From CAYRYU01 sp964428355 (GTDB taxonomy: Bacteria; Muiribacteriota; Ozemobacteria; Ozemobacterales; Ozemobacteraceae): DNA of 64,000 nt. Both the position numbers and the translations under genes were made by a program. The notes under the pieces were generated by a model that saw only the letters and a program-made list of their open reading frames with translations, was not told where the DNA came from and searched no databases. Where the stretch lies: contig CAYRYU010000021.1 in assembly GCA_964428355.1 (NCBI GenBank), positions 13,442-77,441 of the forward strand, written 5' to 3'. This document shows positions 42,031-49,065 of the stretch, in pieces. Each line of letters starts with the position of its first letter. Positions within the stretch are counted from its first letter, which is position 1.

Positions 42031-43245
42031 ATGCGACTCGCACCCCTTCCGACAATCAGCGAACGGCTGGCCAGGGAAATCTCCCCTTGCGTGAAGTGCG
42101 GGAACTGCTCCGCTTTCTGCCCGGTCTTTCTCGAAACCCGCCGGGAAGAAGGGTCGATGAGGGGAAAGATCGCCCTGCATCAGGCCCGGATCGCGGGCCG
42201 GCAGATCCCAGACCGGGTTGTCCGCGACGCGTTTTCCCTCTGCGCGGGTTCTCTCAGCTGCAAGGGGGCATGCCCCAACGGAATCGACACGACCCTGGTC
42301 AGGGCCCTTTCCGCAAGGCTGACCGCCCCTTTCCAGGCCGGCTTTCTTCCAGACTCTTTTTTCGACAAAATCGCCGCGAATCCCTCCCTGCTGTGGATCT
42401 GGACCGGATTGAGGTTCTTCCTGATTTTCGGGGTAGGTTTCGACAAGGTCAAGGAGTTCAGGAAATGGTTTCTGGAATCGTTCCCTTCCCTGGCTCCCCG
42501 GAAAGAACCCGGAATTCCAGCCCAAGATGGCGAGAAAACCGTATTCATTCCCGGATGGGGATCTCGACATGGGGAAAGCCTTGGGAGAAAAGCCCTTGCG
42601 CTTCTGGGAAACCCGGGAGGGACATCGGTTATCGCGCTCCCTGCCCATCGTTGCGGTTTTCCCGCCTTGACCCTCGGTGATTTTGGATTGTACAGAGCCT
42701 TCATTTCGCGCATTGTCAACGATCTGGAGCGCATCCAACCCTCGTGCTTGGTTGTGGCATGCGCCAAATGTCTTTGGTCACTGAAGATCGCCCCTGTCTT
42801 TTGCGAATTGTCAGACCGGGAACTGGGTCTTCTCGAGAAAGCGGCCGATTTTGCCTCCTTTGTTTCCAAGCGGGGGCCCGGGTTCACCAAACCCCTTCCG
42901 GGCACCTTCACCCTCCTGGATTCCAACTTGCATTCCCGGGAATTCGGGGGAAAAAGGAGTTGCCGTGAGTTACTCGGGAGGGCGCTGGCAAATCCCCTGG
43001 TGGAATCCTTCAAGGACGGAAGGGGGGCTTTGGAGAACGACCTTCTGAGATTCCATCATCCAGCGCTGGCCCGAAAGATCGATTCGGATCTGGTTGAGAT
43101 GCTTGCCACATCGGGGGCCAGAACGGTCATTTTCGCGGATCCCTCATCCCTGGAACGGCTGAAAGGCCCACTTTCAAAACGGGGCGTGCTCTCGGCGCAC
43201 TTTGTCGAGATTCTCTTCGAAGCGCTTGGAGGTGGAAATGGATAA
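42031..43245 (+). CDS. Fe-S oxidoreductase, GlcF-like
   Basis: Electron-transfer partner of the preceding flavoprotein (404 aa). Two [4Fe-4S] motifs lie at the N-terminus (CVKCGNCSAFCPVF; CAGSLSCKGACPNG, the second with spacing unlike the classic CxxCxxC). A hydrophobic stretch WIWTGLRFFLIFGVG follows. The C-terminal CCG-type domains are degenerate: PAHRCGFPA and VVACAKCLWS remain, but typical CCG motifs are absent. This makes it more divergent than usual GlcF. It overlaps rnhB by 8 bp. Confidence 0.8.
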   Translation: MRLAPLPTISERLAREISPCVKCGNCSAFCPVFLETRREEGSMRGKIALHQARIAGRQIPDRVVRDAFSLCAGSLSCKGACPNGIDTTLVRALSARLTAPFQAGFLPDSFFDKIAANPSLLWIWTGLRFFLIFGVGFDKVKEFRKWFLESFPSLAPRKEPGIPAQDGEKTVFIPGWGSRHGESLGRKALALLGNPGGTSVIALPAHRCGFPALTLGDFGLYRAFISRIVNDLERIQPSCLVVACAKCLWSLKIAPVFCELSDRELGLLEKAADFASFVSKRGPGFTKPLPGTFTLLDSNLHSREFGGKRSCRELLGRALANPLVESFKDGRGALENDLLRFHHPALARKIDSDLVEMLATSGARTVIFADPSSLERLKGPLSKRGVLSAHFVEILFEALGGGNG

Positions 43246-43873
43246 GCTGCGTTTGGAAAAGGAGGCATGGAACATGGGGTTCCAGAGGATTGCCGGTGGG
43301 GATGAGGCGGGAAGGGGCCCCTGGGCGGGCCCGGTGGTCGCCGCTTTTGCGATAATGCCTTCCGATCGGATAGTGGACGGAGTGGATGACTCGAAAAAGC
43401 TCCCAGCCGGAAGGCGTCGGGAACTTTTCGAGGTGATAACCAGAACCGCGACCGCTTACGGCATCGGAATGGCCTCGCCCGAGGAGATCGACAGACTGAA
43501 CATCCTGCAGGCAACGCGCCTGGCATTCATGAGGGCTCTAGAGGCTCTCCATCCCGAACCGGATTTTCTGCTCCTCGACCATATAACCCTTTCCGGAGCC
43601 GGAATCCCGTCCCGCTCGATTCCCAAGGGTGACGCAGTCAGTTACATGATCGGTGCAGCCTCGATCCTGGCCAAAGAAACCCGCGACCGGATCATGGAGG
43701 GTCTGGATTCCCGACACCCCGGATACGGGTTTGCCAACCACAAGGGTTACGGAACTCCCGAACATCAGGCAGCCCTTCGAAAACTCGGGATCAGCCCCAT
43801 CCATCGAAGATCATTCAGGCCGGTCAAAGCCCTATCCGTTGATCCTCAGAGAAAACTGGAGGGCATGGACTGA
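43238..43873 (+). CDS. rnhB: Ribonuclease HII
   Basis: Cleaves RNA in RNA/DNA hybrids (211 aa). The signature RIAGGDEAGRGPWAGPVVAA supplies the first Asp-Glu pair; DDSKKL, LLLDHITL and GAASILAKETRDR with HPGYGFANHKGYGT follow. The canonical LIDG-type Asp-x-x motif reads LLLDHI. The ATG at 43238 has GGAGG upstream; the frame is open to 43202. It starts a conserved housekeeping run (rnhB, FliK-like, FlhB-like, yraN) resembling rnhB-ylqG-ylqH of Bacillus. Confidence 0.93.
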   Translation: MDKLRLEKEAWNMGFQRIAGGDEAGRGPWAGPVVAAFAIMPSDRIVDGVDDSKKLPAGRRRELFEVITRTATAYGIGMASPEEIDRLNILQATRLAFMRALEALHPEPDFLLLDHITLSGAGIPSRSIPKGDAVSYMIGAASILAKETRDRIMEGLDSRHPGYGFANHKGYGTPEHQAALRKLGISPIHRRSFRPVKALSVDPQRKLEGMD

Positions 43874-44940
43874 TGAAGATCTCGTTTCAGAGCCTGACAC
43901 TTCTTCCGACCTCGCAACGGGTCCAAGGGGAAGTCCTTCATTCAGACGATTCCGGCAGCATGGTCATGTTGAACGGGGTCCCAGTAAAAACCAATCAGAA
44001 ACTGGCCCAGGGAATGAAGATCAATGGCCGGATCGAACAGATGCAAGGGAGGCAGGGAGTTCTGTCTCTTCAGGCTGATATGGTCGAAACCCAGGGAATC
44101 CAATCAGAAGGTCTCGAGAACCTGAGCTCCCAGGATGCCGCATTGGCAACCGCCCTGAAAAGGATGGGCCTCTCCCTTACCCCCGACCTCCTGAAAGCCG
44201 CGAGGGAACTGCTCGCACGGTTGAACACCACTCCCGATGCCGCGGCCCTTAACGCCCTGGGCCTTCTCCTTTCGCGGAACCTCTCGGAGGACCAGTTTCC
44301 CATCCTGAAAAAATACTTCGAGGGGAAACTCCGGTTCGACCGGATCCTGGCAAAACTTCAAGGGCTCGCTCCCGATGCTTTGCGCGCGAACTGGAACGAG
44401 GGAAAACTCCTGGAAAAGCTCTTCGCCCTCCTTGACGGATCGGAGATCCCGGAAATGGGCTCCCTGGACGGAGCAGAGACCGAAGGTTGGATCGAGAGCC
44501 TGCAATTCCAAGAAATCCTTTCCCAGCCCCCTGAAAAGGATCAGGAAGGCCGCATGGTATTCCAGTGGCCCATATTTTGGCAAGACCAGGAACTCCCCGA
44601 CACCCTCGAAGGAGAGGCATTCTATCCTCCGCAGGGCAACTCCGAACGCGGATTCAGCCTTCGACTCCTGGTTTCCCCTCCCCGACTGGGGAAAATGGAG
44701 GTAGGCATCCATCAACTTCAAGAAGCGTTGTGGGTCCATTTCGCCCCGCAAAGCGGGGAAACACGAAAGTTGCTCGAAGGGGCTTTTCCAACACTTTCCG
44801 AGCGGCTTTCGGGTGCGGGGTGGAAGTCGGTCAGGATGACTTCGGGCCCTCTCCCGGTCCGTGAACATTTTTTTGCTTCGCCCGGGGTCTCAGATATCCC
44901 GACAGCGGGTTCCCCGGCGCTATTGGACCTCAAGGTTTGA
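43873..44940 (+). CDS. FliK C-terminal-like (YlqG-type) protein
   Basis: A 355-aa protein of unknown role. It has an N-terminal beta-rich part (SGSMVMLNGVPVKTNQ), a helical middle and a C-terminal domain (GKMEVGIHQLQEALWVHF ... LSERLSGAGWKSVRM) that resembles the flagellar hook-length control FliK C-terminal domain. It shares one base with the rnhB stop, and the FlhB-like gene follows after 4 bp. This order is the one of rnhB-ylqG-ylqH, which supports the call. No flagellar genes are in the window. Confidence 0.65.
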   Translation: MKISFQSLTLLPTSQRVQGEVLHSDDSGSMVMLNGVPVKTNQKLAQGMKINGRIEQMQGRQGVLSLQADMVETQGIQSEGLENLSSQDAALATALKRMGLSLTPDLLKAARELLARLNTTPDAAALNALGLLLSRNLSEDQFPILKKYFEGKLRFDRILAKLQGLAPDALRANWNEGKLLEKLFALLDGSEIPEMGSLDGAETEGWIESLQFQEILSQPPEKDQEGRMVFQWPIFWQDQELPDTLEGEAFYPPQGNSERGFSLRLLVSPPRLGKMEVGIHQLQEALWVHFAPQSGETRKLLEGAFPTLSERLSGAGWKSVRMTSGPLPVREHFFASPGVSDIPTAGSPALLDLKV

Positions 44941-44944
44941 CGCC

Positions 44945-45232
44945 ATGGCCGAGAAGACACTTCCCAGATTCGAAGAAATTGCGGTAGCGATCAGATACAT
45001 CTTCGGGGGAAAGGGGGAAATCCCCAAGGTTGTCGCTTCGGGACGGGGGTTTCTTGCCTCCCGGATCCTGGAGGAGGCGAAAAAGCATTCGGTTCCTGTA
45101 AGGGAAGAGAAGCAGTTGGCGGAATCGCTCGCCAAGGTACCGATCGGGGTGGAAATCCCTTCGGAACTCTGGGAAGCTATGGCCGAGGTCCTGGCACAGA
45201 TCTACCAGCTGGACGGAAGCCGGGGAGCGTGA
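44945..45232 (+). CDS. FlhB C-terminal domain homologue (YlqH/FlhX-like)
   Basis: A 95-aa protein matching only the cytoplasmic autocleavage domain of FlhB/EscU: EEIAVAIRYIFGGKGEIPKVVASG, then ILEEAKKHSVPVREEKQLAESLAKVPIGVEIP. The NPTH autocleavage motif is absent. Such FlhB-like fragments can act in flagellar export in some bacteria, otherwise unknown. Confidence 0.85.
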   Translation: MAEKTLPRFEEIAVAIRYIFGGKGEIPKVVASGRGFLASRILEEAKKHSVPVREEKQLAESLAKVPIGVEIPSELWEAMAEVLAQIYQLDGSRGA

Positions 45233-45262
45233 GCGACGATTCTCCCCCAATAGTGAAAGAAG

Positions 45263-45646
45263 ATGGAAAAGGTGCCAAAAGGGGACGAAAGGAAGCGGTT
45301 CGGCAACTGGGGCGAGGAAGAAGCCAGCCGGTTTCTGGAAGGGAAGGGGTTCGAAATCCTGAAGAGGAATTTCCGGACGGGATTCGGAGAAATCGATATC
45401 GTGGCCCGTGACGGAGAAACCCTGGTTTTCGTGGAGGTTCGGACGAAAAGCGATTCCATGTTCGGGGACCCTCTGGAAACCATTTCCCCCAAGAAGAAGA
45501 GCCGTCTGGAAAGGCTTGCCGCGGCGTATCTTGTGATCAACAAGGTCCCGGGCCAGGTTCCCTGCAGGTTCGATGTGATCGGTATCATCGCCCGGGATGG
45601 GGTTGTGTACGAGATGGAGCACATAGTCGATGCATTCGGGTGGTAA
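45263..45646 (+). CDS. yraN: YraN family protein (UPF0102)
   Basis: A 127-aa predicted nuclease-fold protein: GNWGEEEASRFLEGKGFEIL, RNFRTGFGEIDIVARDG and VFVEVRTKSDSMFG give the GEID...EVK-like restriction-endonuclease core (Glu, Asp and Glu-Val-Arg). The cellular role of the family is unsettled. It is the last of the rnhB run. Confidence 0.9.
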   Translation: MEKVPKGDERKRFGNWGEEEASRFLEGKGFEILKRNFRTGFGEIDIVARDGETLVFVEVRTKSDSMFGDPLETISPKKKSRLERLAAAYLVINKVPGQVPCRFDVIGIIARDGVVYEMEHIVDAFGW

Positions 45647-45735
45647 ATGCGTCAGCATTGTCTCACCTTTTTGGCCCCGCGACGACTTTTTCACACCGGA
45701 ATTCAAGAGTTGGCTTCCGATGAGACTCGTCAAGC

Positions 45736-45751
45736 GGGCACGATTTGTGCT
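45736..45751 (+). promoter_or_regulatory. Sigma-54-like promoter of the NfeD-flotillin operon
   Basis: GGGCACG-ATTT-GTGCT compared with consensus TGGCACG-N4-TTGCW: GGCACG, the N4 spacing and TGCT all match. It lies about 35 bp upstream of the ATG at 45787. Confidence 0.5.
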
Positions 45752-45786
45752 AGATATTGATTCAGTAGGAAATTGGGGGTGATCGC

Positions 45787-46524
45787 ATGGGCTTTCAACT
45801 TTTTCACCTATACCTTGGATTCCTGGTTTTCGGAGTAGGATATGCGGTCGTGATTACGCTTCTGGGGCAGATGGGCGGGCATAGCGACGGAAGCGGATCG
45901 GGCGACGGGCATGACGGTGGGCTTTTCCATTCGGACGGGTCCGGTGGAGGACACGACGCAGTGGATTCCGGGCACGATTTTGCAGCCCACGGCCACGATT
46001 CCTCCGCCCTCGGACATGACGGCGATGGAGGAGGTCACGGCCACAACGACGGAACCGATTCGGACCACGGTTCCCAAGGGCTTTCCCCCTTCAGTCCACT
46101 GATGATCGCAACGTTCGCCACGCTTTTCGGAGGGCTCGGGTTCATTTCTCTTGGGGTTCTGGGAACGATCCCCCTCATGCCCCAATCATTGGTGAATACG
46201 CTGAGCTTCCTCGTTTCGGGTGCTCTGTCGGTCATCCTTTCGAGTTATTTTTCTTTTTTCCTGGTCAAACTTTTCATCAAGTCACAGGCTTCGACCAACG
46301 TATCGACCAACAAGCTGATAGGATCGGAAGCCGAAGCGCTTCTCGACCTCGAACCCGGGAAAATCGGGGAGATCACCTATCTTCTGGCCGGAAGCCGCCA
46401 ATCGAACATGGCACGGCTTGCCGAGGGAGAGAAGAAGATCAAAAAAGGCCAGACGGTCGAGATCGTGGCGATCAACGACAATGTAATGCTGGTAAAACCG
46501 GTCGACGCGAAAGAACTGACTTGA
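45787..46524 (+). CDS. NfeD-like membrane protein with His/Asp/Gly-rich loop
   Basis: A 245-aa protein. One N-terminal membrane segment (YLGFLVFGVGYAVVITLLG), then a long polar loop (~30-100) packed with His, Asp, Gly and Ser (GHDGGLF, GHDSSALGHDGDGG, DSDHGSQ), then two or more membrane segments (MIATFATLFGGLGFISLGVL, LSFLVSGALSVILSSYFSFF) and an OB-fold-like C-terminal domain (GEITYLLAGSRQSN ... GQTVEIVAINDNVMLVKPV). The topology and pairing with flotillin genes identify an NfeD/YuaF-type partner. The His/Asp loop is unusual and could bind metal. Confidence 0.75.
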   Translation: MGFQLFHLYLGFLVFGVGYAVVITLLGQMGGHSDGSGSGDGHDGGLFHSDGSGGGHDAVDSGHDFAAHGHDSSALGHDGDGGGHGHNDGTDSDHGSQGLSPFSPLMIATFATLFGGLGFISLGVLGTIPLMPQSLVNTLSFLVSGALSVILSSYFSFFLVKLFIKSQASTNVSTNKLIGSEAEALLDLEPGKIGEITYLLAGSRQSNMARLAEGEKKIKKGQTVEIVAINDNVMLVKPVDAKELT

Positions 46525-46629
46525 CGTTTCCTATCAGCCTTCTTCGGGCTTTCTTCGCGGGGACAGTCACCCATTTTGAGAGGAATCGTACCCTGCGATG
46601 GTTGCGTAATTCCTGAGGAGAAAAAATCG

Positions 46630-47226
46630 ATGAGCGAGACCCCCCTGATCTTGATCGGAGCGCTGGGGATTTTCTTCTTCATGTTCCTGCAGATTGCCCT
46701 TTGGGCGCGGTGCATGCGCACCGCAGGTCCGAATGAGGTCTTGGTGATATCAGGGAGACCTCGAAGCATCGTAGACCCGCAGGGCAACAAACACGAGGTT
46801 GGTTTCCGGTTGGTGAAGGGGGGAACGGCTTTCGTGATTCCGATAATCGAGAAGGCATCGGTATTGTCTCTCGAATCGATGCTGGTTGAAATCCCTGTCG
46901 CGAAGGCACTGACCAGGGATCGGGTCCCGGTTTCGTTCGATGCCTCGGCCCAGGTCAAGATCAAGGGAGAGGAATTCGCGATTATCACCGCGGCGGAAAA
47001 CTACCTTGGGAAGGATGTCGGGGAGATCGTGGAGATGGCCCGCCACGTTCTCGAAGGCCACATCTGGGAGATACTCGGAACCGTCGAATGCAAGGAGCTT
47101 TTCAACAACCGCGAGGAATTCAGCGTCCACGTGCAGGAGATCGCGGCCCCCGACATGGCGAAAACAGGGCTCGTGATCATATCCCTGACATGCAAGAATC
47201 TTCGGGAGCTCCCTTCCGAAGGTTGA
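46630..47226 (+). CDS. Short flotillin paralogue (SPFH domain only)
   Basis: A 198-aa protein: an N-terminal hydrophobic anchor (LILIGALGIFFFMFLQIALW) and one SPFH/band-7 domain (GPNEVLVISGRPRSIVDP). It is very similar to the first ~190 residues of the next gene, but the Ala/Glu coiled-coil half of flotillins is missing. The stop is clean and followed by a normal ribosome-binding site for the next gene, so this looks like a tandem duplicate kept as a short version rather than a pseudogene. The ATG at 46630 has GAGGAG upstream. Confidence 0.8.
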   Translation: MSETPLILIGALGIFFFMFLQIALWARCMRTAGPNEVLVISGRPRSIVDPQGNKHEVGFRLVKGGTAFVIPIIEKASVLSLESMLVEIPVAKALTRDRVPVSFDASAQVKIKGEEFAIITAAENYLGKDVGEIVEMARHVLEGHIWEILGTVECKELFNNREEFSVHVQEIAAPDMAKTGLVIISLTCKNLRELPSEG

Positions 47227-47279
47227 CTCCCCCGGGGGTCTGCTGTACCATTGTTCAAAATGTTGCGAGGAGGATGTCC

Positions 47280-48917
47280 ATGGGCGAAACACCAATGATC
47301 GTCGTAGGGGCGATGGGAATTCTCGGTTTCCTCATCCTGATCCTGATGCTCTGGTCGAGCCGCATGCAGACGGTGGGCCCGAACGAGGTCCTGATCATTT
47401 CGGGAAGACCCCGTTCCATCGTCGATCCGAGCGGCAACAAGCATGAGGTGGGCTTCCGGATCGTCAAAGGAGGCACCGCCTTCGTCATACCGATCATTGA
47501 AAAGGCGGAGAGGCTCTCGCTCGAATTGATGACATTGGACATTCAGACGCCTGAGGTCATGACCAAGAGCGGTGTTCCGATCCTGGTCGAGGGAGTCGCC
47601 CAGATCAAGGTCAAGGGCGAGGAGTTCCCCATCATCACCGCTGCGGAACAGTTCCTCGGGAAGTCCAAGAGCGAGATCAAGGACGTTGCACTGCAAACCC
47701 TGGAAGGCCACCTGCGGGCTATTCTGGGAACCCTCGAGGTCGAGGAGTTGATCAAGGAACGTGACATTTTCGCCGCGCGGGTCCAGGAAGTTTCAGCTCC
47801 CGACCTGGCGAAAATGGGCCTGGTGATCGTCTCCTTCACGATCAAGGATATCCGCGACAAGCAGGGGTTCCTCGAATCCCTCGGAAAGAAGGCCATCGCG
47901 GAAGCGCAGAAAAATGCCGTAGTCGGCCAGGCCACCGCCCAGAGCGAGGCCGCCATCAAACAGGCCGAGGCCACCGCCAATGCGATGAAGATGTCCTCCG
48001 AGTTCCAGAAGGACGGACAACTCAAGAAGATGGACAACGAGGTCATCGTCGCCGAGAAACGCAAGGATTTCAGCATCAAGATGGCCGAGTATGAGGCGTC
48101 CGTCAAGGCCAAGGAAGCCGAAAAGGATCGCGCATACGATCTCCAGACCTTCAAGACGAACCAGCTGGTCCGCGCCGAGCAGCTCCAGGTCGACATCGTG
48201 TCGAAGCAGAAAGAGATCGAGATCCAGAAACAGGAAATCATCCGCAAGGAACAGGAGCTCGTTGCAACCATCGAGAGACCTGCAGAAGCGGAGAAGAGAC
48301 GGGTTGAAACGCTCGCCGCGGCCGAGCAGTTCAGGTTGAAAGCCACCGCGGAAGGCGAATCCGAATCGACCCGCATGCGGGGTCTCGCCAGTGCCGACGT
48401 CGAGCGGGCGGGAGGAACGGCAGCAGCCGATGTCGCGAAAATGAGGGGTCTCGCGGAAGCAGAGGTCCGGAAGAACCAGGGGCTTGCCGAAGCGGATGTC
48501 ATAAAGGCCAAGGGAATCGCCCAGGCCGAGGGAGTCAAGGCGATGGGTCTTGCCGAAGCCGAGACCCGAAAGGCCATCGGTCTCGCCGAGGCCCAGGCCA
48601 TGGAAAAAAAGGCCGAAGCCTGGAAGGCATACACCGATGCCGCCATCAGCCAGATGTTCATCGAAAAGCTCCCCGAAATCATCCGGGCGGTCGCCGAGCC
48701 TCTCTCCAAGACCGAGAAGATAGTAATGATCAGCAACGGTTCGGACGGAATCGGCGCATCGAAGCTGACCAAGGAAATCATCGATGTCGTCACACAGGTT
48801 CCGCCCATGCTGGAAGCGGTTTCCGGAGTCGACCTGAAAGAGATGATCCAACGGATCCACAAGAATCCCCCCGATCAACCCACTTCCAAGCCACCCGCCC
48901 CAGCCCCCAAGAAATGA
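47280..48917 (+). CDS. Flotillin-like SPFH protein
   Basis: A 545-aa membrane scaffold. N-terminal anchor (MIVVGAMGILGFLILILMLW), SPFH domain (GPNEVLIISGRPRSIVDP, to ~residue 190), then a long coiled coil rich in Ala-Glu repeats (AEADVIKAKGIAQAEGVKAM) to ~460 and a Pro-rich tail. Flotillins form membrane microdomains and pair with NfeD proteins, as here. The ATG at 47280 has GAGGAGG 6 bp upstream. A strong terminator follows. Confidence 0.92.
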   Translation: MGETPMIVVGAMGILGFLILILMLWSSRMQTVGPNEVLIISGRPRSIVDPSGNKHEVGFRIVKGGTAFVIPIIEKAERLSLELMTLDIQTPEVMTKSGVPILVEGVAQIKVKGEEFPIITAAEQFLGKSKSEIKDVALQTLEGHLRAILGTLEVEELIKERDIFAARVQEVSAPDLAKMGLVIVSFTIKDIRDKQGFLESLGKKAIAEAQKNAVVGQATAQSEAAIKQAEATANAMKMSSEFQKDGQLKKMDNEVIVAEKRKDFSIKMAEYEASVKAKEAEKDRAYDLQTFKTNQLVRAEQLQVDIVSKQKEIEIQKQEIIRKEQELVATIERPAEAEKRRVETLAAAEQFRLKATAEGESESTRMRGLASADVERAGGTAAADVAKMRGLAEAEVRKNQGLAEADVIKAKGIAQAEGVKAMGLAEAETRKAIGLAEAQAMEKKAEAWKAYTDAAISQMFIEKLPEIIRAVAEPLSKTEKIVMISNGSDGIGASKLTKEIIDVVTQVPPMLEAVSGVDLKEMIQRIHKNPPDQPTSKPPAPAPKK

Positions 48918-48945
48918 TCTCTGTTCCCTGGAAATCGAGTGACTC

Positions 48946-48976
48946 GCAGGGGTCGGTTTTCCGACCCCTGCTTTTT
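48946..48976 (+). terminator. Rho-independent terminator of the flotillin operon
   Basis: Perfect 11-bp stem GCAGGGGTCGG/CCGACCCCTGC, TTTT loop, then TTTTT. Confidence 0.92.
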
Positions 48977-49065
48977 CGTTCGAGTTCTGCTAGACTTTTT
49001 CTCTGACCCCATCCGGACGCCCCGGCAAATTTGAACAACATATCCCAGCCTCGAAGGTGCCAATC

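Noticed and set aside
44945..45232. FlhB fragment as a broken flagellar gene
   Set aside because: Stand-alone FlhB C-terminal homologues next to rnhB and a FliK-like gene are a known conserved arrangement.
45880..46075. Repetitive GAC/CAC/GGA-rich stretch as a DNA repeat element
   Set aside because: It encodes the His/Asp/Gly-rich loop of the NfeD-like protein in frame.
46630..47226. Short flotillin as a truncated pseudogene
   Set aside because: It has an intact start, ribosome-binding site, clean stop and a conserved SPFH domain; the next gene has its own start signals.
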